From Rattus norvegicus (Eukaryota; Chordata; Mammalia; Rodentia; Muridae): a stretch of DNA of 64,000 bases. This document shows, one piece after another, positions 23,192 to 34,266 of the stretch (the first letter of the stretch is position 1; each line of letters begins with the position of its first letter). Location: positions 64,148,424 through 64,212,423 of the forward strand of contig NC_086024.1 of assembly GCF_036323735.1 (NCBI RefSeq). Direction: 5' to 3'. Position numbers and translations under genes: made by a program. Below the pieces are notes generated by a model. The model worked only from the letters and a program-made list of their open reading frames with translations, ran no database searches and was not told where the DNA came from.

Positions 23192-23322
23192 TGTTTTGAG
23201 ACAGGTTTCTTTGTGTAGCCCTAGCTGTCCTGAAACTCACTTTGTAGGCTAGACTGGTTTACAAAGTCACCTGCCTCTGCCTCCTGAGTGCTGGGAATAA
23301 AGATGTGTACCCTATGGTGGGC
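23192..23322 (-). mobile_element. B1 SINE, antisense
   Basis: 'gttttgagacaggtttcttt', 'gtgtagccctagctgtcctg', 'acctgcctctgcctcctgag' and 'gtgctgggaataaagatgtg' are the antisense B1 landmarks in order, near full length. Confidence 0.9.
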
Positions 23323-24106
23323 CTTCAATAAAATTATTTACAATTAAAATGAATGAATTGTTTGTGGGTATCAAAAATACTAGTGTTTTCTTTCATTTAC
23401 TAAAAAGGAACAACTGAAGATAGTGATTGTCCTAAAACCTAGCAAATTGGCATTTAGCCATATTTATCCATACCACATGACTTTTGAGAATACTTCTTAC
23501 TCAGAACTGTCAATTTTTAAGTGATAGATTTTGAAGTATTTTTTGAGATTTAATATATAGTAGTTTTTTCTACTGTACAAATTGCTTCCATTTACCAACA
23601 ATAATCGAAGTCCAAAGTTTTTCTTTTTTTTTTTTTTTGTCTTAGCAAATTTAGAAATAAGCCAACCACAAGCTTTAAATTTCATGCCATTTAAGTAGCA
23701 TGATAAAATTGTGACCATCTCACTTCATCCTGCCTACGATGACTTTGTCCCTTGGATCTACACTGTGGTTAGTACCCACTCACTAGTTACTGAGCCACCA
23801 TCTTACCCGATCAATTCTCATGGTCTGTTGTTTAAGTAGTTCTTATTTTATCTAATAATTACCCCCAAAGCACAAGGGAAGTGATACTAGCAAGTAGGAT
23901 ATGTCCAGGAGAAGTTGGGAGGGCTTCCTTTAAGTGGAATGATGAAATTTCCCCAGTTAAGGAGCAAAGTAAAAATGGTACCGTGCACTCCAATTATACT
24001 GAATCTTCCATTAAAGTGTGAAGCACACAATCTCATTCTAAGTTTTAACATTTCAAAGCCAATTTGTAGTCACAGTCCATGACAGGTACTTAAGATCAGA
24101 AAGCAG
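23323..24106. other. Unique AT-rich stretch
   Basis: A T-run (23624-23638) inflates a short minus-strand frame. No repeat family or gene is recognised. Confidence 0.4.
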
Positions 24107-24435
24107 TTGTGGTAGTTTAAATGTGTATGGCCCCTATAGACCCAGGTGTTTGAATGCCTGGCCAATGGGAATGGTACTATTAGTCTTACTGGAGGAAGTG
24201 TGTCCTTGTGGGGACGGACTTTGAGGTCTTCTAAGCTGAAGCTACCCCCAGCATTGCACAAGGTCTCCTTCTGCTGCCTGTGGTTCAAGAGGTAGAACTG
24301 CGTGCTGCCATTCTTCCTGCTATGATGACAGTGGACTAAACCTCTGTAACTGGAAGCTGGCCCCAATTATTTTCCTTTTTAAGGGTTGCTGTGATCATGG
24401 TGTCTCTTCACAGCAATGAAACTCTAACTAAGTCA
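24107..24435 (+). mobile_element. ERVL-MaLR-type LTR, sense, copy 2 (solo)
   Basis: Same order as the LTR at 14305: 'tgtggtagtttaaatg', 'ggaggaagtgtgtcctt', 'ccccaattattttcc', 'atggtgtctcttcacagcaa' and 'aactaagtca'. No internal region follows, so this is a solo LTR. Confidence 0.65.
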
Positions 24436-24744
24436 CCAGTAAACTTGTTTATATACATTTTATCTTTTCTATGTATATAAGATATGGAATGTCTTATGGA
24501 AAGGTTTTAGATTTCCATAAGGTTTTAGATTGGGTATGGGATGTATCCTTCGGAGGTAAGGCAACTGTTATACCATGATCGCATATCTAAATATCTTTTA
24601 TCATTATTAGTAAAGGATTTGAGTGAATGACTTTATTTTGGTGGTCGTCAAGACTTTTTAAAATGTGCTTTTTAATGCCTTTTTATTTTTCGTTTGTCTG
24701 TATGAATGTTTTACCTGTACCAACCAAGTGTTTGTTGTCTACTG
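24436..24744. other. Unique AT-rich stretch
   Basis: Only a short tandem 'aaggttttagatt' pair near 24503-24530 is notable. Confidence 0.4.
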
Positions 24745-24868
24745 AGGCTACAAGACAACATTAAAGTCCTTGGAGTCGTTGTATCAGAGGCTTATGAGGC
24801 AGACCTTTTGGGTGCTGGGAACCGAACACTGCTCTTACCTGTTCAGGCAGCTCTCCTTCCCTCAAGGT
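24745..24868 (-). mobile_element. B2/B3 SINE, antisense
   Basis: 'cttatgaggcagacc', 'tgggtgctgggaaccgaaca' and 'ctgctcttacctgttcagg' read as the antisense tRNA-derived head of B2/B3 (B-box then A-box region). Confidence 0.65.
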
Positions 24869-24870
24869 TC

Positions 24871-24906
24871 TTGTTGTTGTTGTTGTTGTTGTTGTTGCTG
24901 TTGTTT
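24871..24906. repeat. (TTG)n microsatellite
   Basis: About 10 TTG triplets with one CTG, directly abutting the antisense SINE. Confidence 0.95.
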
Positions 24907-25129
24907 TGTTTTAATATTTATAATTACTAGACAACAAACTTTAAAAATGTTTTTCTCCCATTATGATGATAGTTTTATTCTTTCACTTTAACAATGTTTA
25001 TAAATTCATTTTTCCTTATTCCTTTTGTGACTACTGAGAATTTTATACCCGAATACTGTCTATACAGCACTTCTATTTTTCCCCTCTCCATTGCCACTCT
25101 TAGATGTTTTCTTCACAGACTTGAAATTT

Positions 25130-25132
<3 letters not shown>

Positions 25133-25188
<56 letters not shown>
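25133..25188. repeat. (AC)28 microsatellite
   Basis: 56 uninterrupted bases of AC, the purest dinucleotide array in the window. Confidence 0.97.
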
Positions 25189-25191
<3 letters not shown>

Positions 25192-25317
25192 TTATTCCAT
25201 TTAGCTTTAGTTGCTTTAGTTTTACATTTGGGACTGACATGTTGGAACCCACACAGATCCAAGTCTTTTACTGATACCCTGATGTTTGAAGAATTAAAGT
25301 AGTTCTTTGTATAAAAC

Positions 25318-25842
25318 TAAAACCCAGTCACTATTGCTGATGCTAAGAAGTGCTTGCTGACAGTAGCCTGATGTGGATGTCTCCTGAGAGGTTCTGCCAG
25401 ATCTCTACTGATACAGATGAGGATGCTTGCAGCTAACCATCAGACCCCAGGGACCCCAATGGAGGAGTTCGAGAAAGTACTGAAGAAACTGAAGGGATTT
25501 GCAACTCCATAAGAAGAAAAAGAATATCGACCAACTAGACCCTACCAGTGCTCTCAGGGACTAAATCACCAACCAAAGAGTACACATGGACGGACCCATG
25601 GCTCTAGTTGCATATGTAGCGGAGGATGGCATTGTCTGTCATCAATAGGAGGAGAAGCCCTTGGTCTTGTGAAGGATTATTTCCCCCAGTATAGGGGAAT
25701 GCCAGGGTGTTGAGGTGGGAGTCGGAGGGTGGAAGGGGGAGGGGAGCCTGAAGGGGATGGGAGAAGGGGAACCGGGAATAGGGATAACATTTTGAAATGT
25801 AAATAGATAAAGTATCCAATAAAAAAAGAAAAAAAACCTAAA
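25318..25842 (+). mobile_element. L1 (Lx-type) 3' UTR, sense, 5' truncated
   Basis: It starts inside the 3' UTR ('cactattgctgatgctaag'). The 'caaccaaagagtacacatgg' and 'aggggaatgccagggtgttg' segments follow, then a terminal 'gtaaatagataaagtatcc' with A-tail. It corresponds to the last ~520 bases of the copy at 21225-22430. Confidence 0.9.
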
Positions 25843-26835
25843 AATATTCTTGGCAGGACCAGTTATGGTCTGGGACAGGGGGTGGGGAGCTACAACTTTG
25901 GATCTTTAGAACTCAAATCTTTCCCCTAAAAGGCCATGGTTGTCAGTCTCAAGTTTGTTGTGGGCTTGGCCTGTAATATTCTTGAGATACCCTATGTTAC
26001 CTTTACGCAACATTGATTAGCTTCATGCTGACTTCAAACTATTTTCTTCCTGTAAGCTGTGTATGAGATGCTAGCTTTCATAATACACATGCTTGGTATA
26101 AACCATTTGCTTATGTGAGACCTCTGAATCCCAAATTCCTCTTATTTATTTTCTCATTGCTAGTCCTCCTCCTCAGGAACTATTTATGTCAGTCAGCAGT
26201 TCAGGTAATGTCAGGGAGCTTGTCCATTCTACCTTTCTCAGCAGTCACTAGTTTCCTGCAATTCTTCCTCTGAGGGTGAGGCCTTGGGAGATTCCACTTA
26301 TCTACATTGGCTTCCAATTGTGTTGTCATTGTATTGATCTTTTGCAAACATTTTGTTGCGATTTCATGGCTATTTCTCCCTTACATTGCTAAAAGTTGAC
26401 CGTAGCAGTAGAAACGTGTTTTTATGTCCCTGGAGTTGACTTTTAATATTTGACCCGATATACTTCTATACCTACCGTAGTGAGCAAGCATATTTTCCCC
26501 TCCTTTTCATTTCTCTTTTTGTCGTCCCTGTTACATAGGCTTCATGGAAGAGGAAGAATATCCCTCTGCATTCTACTCACTTTATCTTTTACTTATACAA
26601 AAGAACAATATTGAAACGCTAGGTTAGAAGAAGTCTGAAAACAACGTTGATTAAAATCTTTCAGTCTATTGTCTTTGTGGAAAAGTTTTAAAATAATATT
26701 GTTAAAATAATTCTACATATTTATTTGAATGCTTATTTTGTTGAATTTCTGCTTTAATGAAAGTTCTTTAAGTTAGATGATGATAGTGATTGTTCTTGTT
26801 ATTATTATTATTTTATCAGTTCTCATAATACCTTT
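25843..26835. other. Unique noncoding stretch
   Basis: No recognised repeat or gene, apart from a small (ATT)n patch near 26797-26812. Confidence 0.4.
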
Positions 26836-26942
26836 AACTCCCAGTGCTCCTGCCATCTCCTGAGCCTTCATGGCATTGAGCCTAGGTCTTACATATGTCA
26901 GGCAGGTGCTCTGTCACTGAACTGCACACCGAGCTCGCTTTT
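26836..26942 (-). mobile_element. B4/ID-like SINE, antisense
   Basis: 'tgccatctcctgagcc' (7SL-like part) is followed by 'cattgagcctaggtcttaca' and 'ggtgctctgtcactgaactg' (antisense tRNA-like part). This is the order of an antisense B4. Confidence 0.55.
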
Positions 26943-28125
26943 CTATGTATTTGTTTACACAGTGTTCTTTCCATATTGAACCTCCTTGGTCCGTTTAGTT
27001 TGTCCTCCCTCTCTCAAACTCTTGGCATTCAGGATATCAGAAATAGTGTACAGCTCGTTGGGCTATTCATAGTTAGGAGTTCATTCGTTTCTCTTCAGAA
27101 CACCATATTCAGCCCAAAACATGTGAGTCGAATCTGTTATCACAAACTGCTTAGAAACCATAACCCGGGATTACAGACACTGCATTAGAAAAAATTCAAA
27201 TAAAAATAGCACTTTAAACTTTGTAAGTGAGTTGTCATTTTTCCATATATGGTAACATTATTGAACATCTTGCTTGACAATACTTTCTTTGAAAAAAAAG
27301 TCTAACCAACGTATAATGTAAAAATAATTATGGCGTGACTTCAAAATCGTCAAGAGATTTTTCCTTAGTTTGCTGCTCTATTCATTGGAGATCCTTAGCC
27401 CTGATTTATTCTAGCCACTCATATTTGTGAGACGAGGCAGTTTTTAGCATCGTAGATTATTTCGATCGCAATTAAAGTTTTACAAACAGAAACCTAAAAT
27501 ATCCTTTACAAATCCTGTTATTTAAGGTGAAGAGGCAGAGGTCCAAGCTGTACGTTCTGTGTCACATCCGAAACACAGCTGGTGCACACTGAGATGTGCA
27601 GAATACGAACAAATAATTGGTGTTAGAAACCTCCTTAATAGCTTGTATATTGATTACTTTCTGAAGTCACAATATTTAAGTTGTTCTCGAACTTACTTTT
27701 TCAAAACATTAATGTTACTTTTTAAAAAAACTCAAAGTTGCACGTTTTCCTTGCTTTTTCTCTCTGTTGGAAGGCTGTAGTTGAAAGTCTGTTTGCAAGC
27801 AAGCATGGGAGATGCAGAAACTTCAGGACTTGAGTGCCTGCTGCAAGGACTTTGTCTGCTTCACAGGTGCTTTCTCTTCTCTTCTCTTCTTTTGTTTAAA
27901 GTGTTTGTTTTTGCTGGCCTTTTCTTAACTTTGAGAAATTAAAAAAGAAACCATAGGAGAGGCTTTGGTTTCTTCCAGGAGAGCATATGAAGCAGATAAC
28001 GTTTTAACTGGAAAGGAGGATGACCTGAGTAGAGAGTTCCTGTTCTTAATGCCCCACTGCAGAAATGCTGTAAGCGAGAAAACAGTGCTCATTTCCTGTC
28101 ATCTCCGTCACTCTTGCTCTTTAAT
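26943..28125. other. Unique noncoding stretch
   Basis: It contains CpG-bearing AT-rich sequence (for example 'atttcgatcgcaattaaag' near 27458) and a short (CTTCT)n patch near 27876-27890. No gene is recognised. Confidence 0.4.
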
Positions 28126-28335
28126 CATTGCGATAAACTACCCTGGCAAATGCAGTTTGAGGGCTAAAGGGTTTATGTAGGTTTATGGTTCCAGAAAGAT
28201 CCAGTCTGCCATAGCATGGTGGGAGGAGCAAGAGGCTGGCTGGGCACTGTACGTTGTTCAGGAAGCATAGAGCCAGCCAGAAGTGGCACTTGTCTACAGA
28301 GCCTGAAGGCCAGAAGGTTACACAGCATTTCCAAG
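28126..28335 (-). mobile_element. MaLR-type LTR, antisense (diverged)
   Basis: 'cgataaactaccctggcaa', 'aaagggtttatgtaggttta', 'tggttccagaaagatccagt' and 'catagcatggtgggaggagc' followed by 'aggctggctgggcac' match the antisense beginning of rodent MaLR LTRs. Confidence 0.5.
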
Positions 28336-28597
28336 TAGCTGCCATCTAGGGGCTAAGTGTGCAAACATGGGGGACAGGTGTGTGCATTTTACAATCAAAC
28401 CTCAACCATCTAGTTTAGAAGTTCTCAGCAGGAGATAATGTTCCATGTGATTAGTGCTTATATGTTAATATTCTGCTTATAAAGGAAGAATTTCCATTTA
28501 ATTTGAACAATGCTTATTTCAGTGACAGGCCCAGTTTAGATAGCTCCACCGGTCTTACTGTTAGAGAAAAGTTAGGCCCGTCTCACTTCCCAATTAG

Positions 28598-28766
28598 ACT
28601 TGTCTGGATAGTTCGGAATGGGGACTGAGGAAGGAACAATTGGTCACAAAGAACCATTTCTTTGTTCTTCTGTTTGTTAATTCAAGAGAGTTGGAATGGA
28701 CCTTGTGACTGGGCTGGGCAGTTTGGAATAGGAAACTGGAATATTATAATAAGGAACGATGTCTTT
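28598..28766. repeat. Diverged ~103-bp tandem repeat, split by an L1
   Basis: Unit 1 is 28598-28700. Unit 2 is 28701-28766 and continues at 29908-29944 on the other side of the L1. The shared core is 'ctttgttcttctgtttgtta' versus 'ctttgttcctctctttgcta', then 'caagagagttgg' versus 'caagaaagttgg'. The parent element is unclassified. Confidence 0.65.
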
Positions 28767-28840
28767 TTTTTTTTATTAACTTGAGTATTTCTTATATACA
28801 TTTCAAGTGTTATTCCCTTTCCCGGTTTCCGGGCAAACAT

Positions 28841-28909
28841 CCCCCTCCCCCTCCCCTTCCTTATGGGTGTTCCCCTCCCAACCCTCCCCCCATTGCCGCC
28901 CTCCCCCCA
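28841..28909 (-). other. G-rich tract of L1 3' UTR (G-quadruplex-prone)
   Basis: Read on the minus strand, this is a series of G-runs of 3 to 6 with short spacers. It is the conserved polypurine tract of the rat L1 3' UTR and has the layout expected of a G-quadruplex. The second copy is at 52311-52379. Confidence 0.75.
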
Positions 28910-29482
28910 TAGACTAGTTCACTGGGGGTTCAGTCTTAGCAGGACCCAGGGCTTCCCCTTCCACTGGTGCTCTTACTAGGATATTCATTGCTACCTATGG
29001 GGTCAGAGTCCAGGGTCAGTCCATGTATAGTCTTTAGGTAGTGGCTTAGTCCCTGGAAGCTCTGGTTGCTTGGCATTGTTGTACTTTTGGGGTCTCGAGC
29101 CCCTTCAAGCTCTTCCAGTTCTTTCTCTGATTCCTTCAACAGGGGACCTATTCTCAGTTCAGTGGTTTGCTGCTGGCATTCGCCTCTGTATTTGCTGTAT
29201 TCTGGCTGTGTCTCTCAGGAGCGATCTACATCCGGCTCCTGTCGGTCTGCACTTCTTTGCTTCATCCATCTTGTCTAATTGGGTGGCTGTATATGTATGG
29301 GCCACCTGTGGGGCAGGCTCTGAATGGGTGTTCCTTCAGTCTCTGTTTTAATCTTTGCCTCTCCCTTCCCTGCCAAGGGTATTCTTTTTCCTCATTTAAA
29401 GAAGGAGTGAAGCATTCACATTTTGATCATCCGTCTTGAGTTTCGTTTGTTCTAGGGATCTAGGGTAATTCAAGCATTTGGG

Positions 29483-29890
29483 CTAATAGCCACTTATCAA
29501 TGAGTGCATACCATGTATGTCTTTCTGTGATTGGGTTAGCTCACTCAGGATGATATTTTCCAGTTCCAACCATTTTCCTACGAATTTCATAAACTCGTTG
29601 TTTTTGATAGCTGAGTAATATTCCATTGTGTAGATGTACCACATTTTCTGTATCCATTCCTCTGTTGAACGGCATCTGGGTTCTTTCCATTTTCTGGCTA
29701 TTATAAATAAGGCTGCGATGAACATAGTGGAGCACGTGTCTCTTTTATATGTTGAGGCATCTTTTGGGTATATGCCCAAGAGAGGTATAGCTGGATCCTC
29801 AGGCAGTTCAATGTCCAATTTTCTGAGGAACCTCCAGACTGATTTCCAGAATGGTTTTACCAGTCTGCAATCCCACCAACAATGGAGGAG
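29483..29890 (-). pseudogene. L1 ORF2 C-terminal segment (truncated, frame intact)
   Basis: From the truncation point to the TAG at 29483-29485 the frame is open for about 135 codons. Typical ORF2 C-terminal blocks are present: a tryptophan-rich LLHCWWDC block, PAIPLLGIYPK, MWYIYTMEYYSAIKN, and a terminal MHSLISGY. No endonuclease or reverse transcriptase domain remains. There is no ATG at the truncated start, so this is a fossil fragment and not a gene. Confidence 0.9.
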
Positions 29891-29944
29891 TAAGGAACGA
29901 TGTCTTTGTTCCTCTCTTTGCTAAGTCAAGAAAGTTGGAGTGGA

Positions 29945-31897
29945 TAACTCTGTTCCTCTTCCAAGTCATTCACCAGGGACTATGTTGGTGGGCTTTGGGG
30001 AAATGGAACCTGTCACCTGTTTAGAAACGGTCACAGAATTTTGTGGCATCCATGGATATGGCGGTGCTCTAAAATAACCAAGAAGATGTGTGATTTGAAA
30101 AACCAGAATTTTGAGTTGATGTTAAATTTGCATTTCATAGCAGTTTTTTATTCTAAAATTACTCAGTAATTGTAAAAGCACATAATTAGCTCGAGACTTA
30201 ATTGCTGCTACTTACCATGCACAGTGTTAAGCTGCAAGTGTTATGATGGATTATACTGTATAGTGTGAAAAGCCACCCTTGTGTATTTCAGTGGATTGTC
30301 ATTGGTGTTTGTTTGCTCTGTAGGTAACACCATTTGGAAATTATTTATATATACTCTGTTTACTTATGTCTATAAACAGAACTCTTTGAAAAAGTTGGAA
30401 ATACTCAAATAAATTTATGTGTTCATAATGCTCTGATTTTATACATCATAACTTTTACTCCATAAGTAGTAAAAACGACGTTACAGAATATTCATTTTAC
30501 AAATAGGCTATAAGAATTGAGTTTACTTTTGTACTAGGAAACACACATAAAATTTTTGACAAGTAGTGTGGGCAGCAATGATGTCATCATTAGGGCTAAA
30601 TCTGCCCCTGCTTGTGTTTTCATGTAGCAGAATAGGTTAGTAAAATAGTGCAGTAACAATGTCTCAGAATGACATTTACTGTGAATTATAGTTTTCTTTT
30701 TAAATTAGACCTCACAACTTTATAATACAGTGCCATTTTGAAACTGGAATGTTATAAGCACATCCCTTCTCCCCCGTCCCCCACCTACAGGATATCTTGT
30801 CACATTCTCAAGACTATTTCTCAGTACATGCTTAAGGTTTTTAGTACTACACTTTAATTCTCCACAAAATGCTTGTAGAAGAGTTTAGACTCACCAGGCA
30901 GAATTTGGTAACATAGATGCTTCTACAGGCACAGTCTGCTCCTCCCTCAAGGGGAGATAATTCACATATACAACATGTGGTGTTCTTTCCACTGCGGGTT
31001 TTGGTAGGAATAGCATTGGTGTAGTTCTTGTCATTAAGTTTGAATGTTCAACCCCCCTTAGGACTTTACAGTATCCTACAGGATCAATTTGAATAGAAGG
31101 TAGATCTGGCCAAGGATGAAATTCCAATCTTAAGAATATTGCTTAGCGATGCAGGAAGAGCAGGGAGTATTTTTCATTACTTTCAGTGACAATCAAATGG
31201 TTTCTATACTTTTGTGATACATTGTTATGTAAGTACTTATAAAATATTCATTTTTATGAATGACTTTCTTATGTTTTCAGTACGTTAGGGCCATTTTAGT
31301 TTTGACCGGATGTTCATAATATACTTAGGATCCATGAAATCAAGTTCTTCTACGGGAAAGATTATATTTTGTGCTTAGATTATCCTACGTGTTGAAGAAT
31401 TTAATATTATGATATTTTCCTCTTTATTTAAAAGAAATGTGTTAGATTTTACATATACTTTTTTTTGTATGTGAAGTACATCTAGCTAGTAATAATGAAG
31501 TAGTGTAGTTGTTTTGAAAAGGACTTTGTGTTACATGTGATCAATAGCATTCACTTTTAGAAATTTGTTTCATGCAATAACAAAATATATATAATAATAA
31601 TACTGCGTAAGTAGTAGTGTTACATTTATTTCTAATGATAAAATACGAGAAACTGTAACTCTCAAAATGTGATGATTAATATTTTTAAAAATTACATCGC
31701 AACTAATATAATTATGTGTAACTATTAGAGATTTGCTATAGTTTAATAATGGCTTTTAAAGATAAAATATAATTCTAAATATATAAAATAAAGTCATAAC
31801 CATAAATAGCTTTATAGTGTCATCTTATATGAGAAAAATTACATCAAAACACTAATCTGAATATTGGATGAATTATCTTTTTTGTCATTTTTTTCCT
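29945..31897. other. Unique AT-rich stretch
   Basis: No transposon is recognised. A minus-strand frame (30891-31127) opens at TTG and has no family resemblance. The sequence becomes very AT-rich from 31200 onward. Confidence 0.45.
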
Positions 31898-32035
31898 TTT
31901 TTCTTTTATTGAATATTTTTAAATTTACATTTTTTATTGGATAATTTTTATTTACATTTCAAATTTTATTCCTTTTCCCGGTTTCCCATCCCTAAGTCTC
32001 CTATCCCCTGCCCCTCCCCCTTCTTCTATGAGATG
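31898..32035 (-). mobile_element. L1 3' terminus, antisense, short
   Basis: The T-rich tail is followed by 'tattggataatttttattta', 'catttcaaattttatt' and 'cccggtttcccatccc', which is the antisense of the L1 3' end. Only about 100 bases of the 3' UTR are retained. Confidence 0.8.
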
Positions 32036-32377
32036 GAAGGAATATGTTTAATAATTTTGTTTGTTTCAAGTTTATTCAAAATGGCTAAGAATTACTCCAA
32101 TAATTAGAATAAATCACAATCAACCTATTTGAAAAGTCTAAGCCTGGATTGAAGTGTGTGGCGTCTGTGGCTGACATCAGTCCTAAGACAATGCAGTGGC
32201 TTTACCCTTGGGGCTGAACACATATTTCCTGTCCGTTCTGTTATGACTTTTGGAAAGGTCAGAGTGTTGAATTGTAAATTTCTGCTTCCTCTTCATTTTT
32301 CATAAAACTTGTTTTATCTTTTGTGTCTTTGGGAGTTACTATTTCCTTCCTAGATGTCAGGTCCTAGGAAGGCCAAA
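32036..32377. other. Unique stretch between two L1 ends
   Basis: Nothing recognised. It includes 'ggcgtctgtggctgacatca' and nearby nonrepetitive sequence. Confidence 0.4.
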
Positions 32378-33128
32378 GATTCATTTTTATTGGATAGCTT
32401 ATGTGTTTACATTTCAAATGTTATTCCCTTTTCTGGTTCCCTCCTCTCCCATCACCCCTCCCCCTGCTTCTATGAAGATGTTCTCTATCCCACCCATGTA
32501 TTCCAACCCTGGCATTCCCCTGCAGTAGGGAAATGAGCCTTTACAGGACCAAGGGCTTCTCCTCCTACGGATGCCAGATAATGCCCTCCTCCGTTACATA
32601 TGCAGCTGGAGCCATGGGTCCCCCATGTGTACTCTTTGGTTGGTAGTTTAGTCCCTGAGAGCTCGGGATGGGAGGTTCTGATTGATTGATATTGTTCTTC
32701 TTATGGGGTTGCAAACCCCTTCAGCTCCTTCAGTCCTTTTTCTAACTCCTTCATTGGGGTCCACATACTCAGTCTGGTGGTGAGCTTTAGATTTCCTTAT
32801 CTGTATTAGTAAGGCACTGGCAGAGCCTCTCAAGAGACATCCATATCAGGCTCCTGTCAGCAAGCGCTTCTTGGCATTAGCAATAGTGACTAAGTTTGGT
32901 GTCTGCATATGGGATGGAACCCCAGGTGTGGCAGTCCCCAGGATGGCCTTGCCTTCAGTCAATGTTCCACACTTTGTCCCTGTATTTCCTCCTGTGAGTA
33001 TTTTGTTCTCCTTTCTAAGAAGGACTGATGCATCCACATTTTGGTCTTCCTTCTTTTTGAGCTCCATATGGTCTGTGAATTGTATCTTGAGCATTCGAAG
33101 CTTTGGGGGTAATATCCACTTATCATAA
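32378..33128 (-). mobile_element. L1 (Lx-type) 3' UTR, antisense
   Basis: It starts at 'ttttattggatagctt' and runs through antisense 3' UTR segments: 'ccatgtgtactctttggttg', 'ggggttgcaaaccccttcag', 'ggcattagcaatagtgacta' and 'cctttctaagaaggactgat'. It ends near the ORF2 stop region ('ggtaatatccacttatca'). It is diverged from the sense copies at 21.2 and 46.4 kb, so it is older than the L1 at 28750. Confidence 0.9.
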
Positions 33129-33489
33129 CTATAACTGTACCACAACACTGTTATTGTAACAGTTTATTTTTATATGTATATTTGCTTGTAGGCAATGGGA
33201 AAAAACCCATGGCATGTACATATTGTACAATTTAATAGTGAATGAATATAGCTAAGTTTAATCATTTTTTGGAGATTATAAATGGATAGGATCCAGGCCA
33301 TCTGATTTTGCCTAACTTCAAAATACATGAAGAAACATGAAATTTCCCAAGTTTATACATAAATAAACTCAGTTCCAAAGGTAGTAAGCATGCTGACTAA
33401 AATTACAAAGCAAATAGTGGTTTCGTTGGACATTAGACACATACTATTTGATATTCTCGTGTGCTTACACCACCAAATATTTCAGGACA

Positions 33490-33660
33490 CAAAGAAAAAG
33501 AATCTGGAGGAAGTGGGTGCTGAGGCTCATAGCTTGAGGGGTTTTATACTCTTGTGGTGGGAAAGGCCTAGAAGAGCAGATCTACTCAGTCATGGAGGCT
33601 AGAAACAAAGAGAATGCCAGCACTGGCCTGTCCCTGTAGACACATCAGGGATGTCCTGAA
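33490..33660 (-). mobile_element. Possible MaLR-type LTR fragment, antisense
   Basis: 'gctcatagcttgaggggttt', 'tcttgtggtgggaaagg' and 'cagtcatggaggctag' resemble the antisense start of rodent MaLR LTRs. Weak and diverged. Confidence 0.3.
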
Positions 33661-34045
33661 ATAATCTTTCAGTTTTGTCAATCAAAGTAACAGTCAATAC
33701 TCCCTATCCCAGAAGATTGTATAACATGAATATTCACCAGTTTCTTTATGTCTAAAATGCACTGGAAGTGTTCTAGTCATGTCCAGAAATGCCCAAATAA
33801 TTGTATAGCAAAAGTAAATGACACGATATTGGCAGTACCAAAAACGTATTTTCAACTAATGATGATTTGTGCCTACAAGAGATGAAATATTGACTTATCA
33901 TCCGAAAATTAAGCATCTTTAAAAAGTTTCTACTGAAAATTGCCATGGCAAAATGATATGATGGGGATGATAATAAAGTACAGAGAATTGCATGTAAGAC
34001 AATGAAATGGAATGAAGTAATGAGGAATTAAAAATAGTCACATAG

Positions 34046-34266
34046 GGGCTGCACGGGAAAAGCTTAATGGTTAGAGGTGCATGTTGCTCTTCCAGAAGCT
34101 AAGGGGTTAATTCCCAGCATCCACTTCAGGGGGCTTACAGCCACTTCCAACTTCAGCTCCAGATGATCTGACATTTCTGGCCTCTGCCAGGATCACCATA
34201 CATGTGTTGTATGCTCACATAAACATACCCATGCAAAATTAAAAGTAAAATTAATCTTTAAAAAAA
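34046..34266 (+). mobile_element. B3 (B2-related) SINE, sense
   Basis: A tRNA-derived head ('ggttagaggtgcatgttgc' and 'ttaattcccagcatccactt') is followed by the B3 body ('ctccagatgatctgacattt' and 'cataaacatacccatgcaaa') and an A-rich end. Confidence 0.8.

Larger units (their letters stand above)
28750..29907 (-). mobile_element. Young rat L1, 5' truncated, perfect 17-bp target-site duplication
   Basis: The L1 body is 28767-29890 on the minus strand, flanked by exact copies of 'taaggaacgatgtcttt' at 28750-28766 and 29891-29907. It holds the last ~135 codons of ORF2, the whole 3' UTR with its G-rich tract, and a short A-tail (T-run 28764-28774). There is no frameshift in the retained ORF2. 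The intact duplication and the ~97% match to the copy at 52220-52619 indicate a recent insertion. It is severely truncated and so cannot move by itself. Confidence 0.97.

Noticed and set aside
9704..25188. CRISPR-like regular repeats
   Set aside because: The only regular arrays are simple-sequence repeats and one minisatellite. None has unique spacers, and the DNA is clearly mammalian.
28936..29139. Frame beginning MKESEKELEELEGARDP, found again at 52408-52611
   Set aside because: The recurrence is explained by the shared young L1 3' UTR, not by a gene family.
30891..31127. 78-codon minus-strand frame with non-repetitive composition
   Set aside because: It opens at TTG with no in-frame ATG upstream before a stop, shows no recognisable family and has no splice context.
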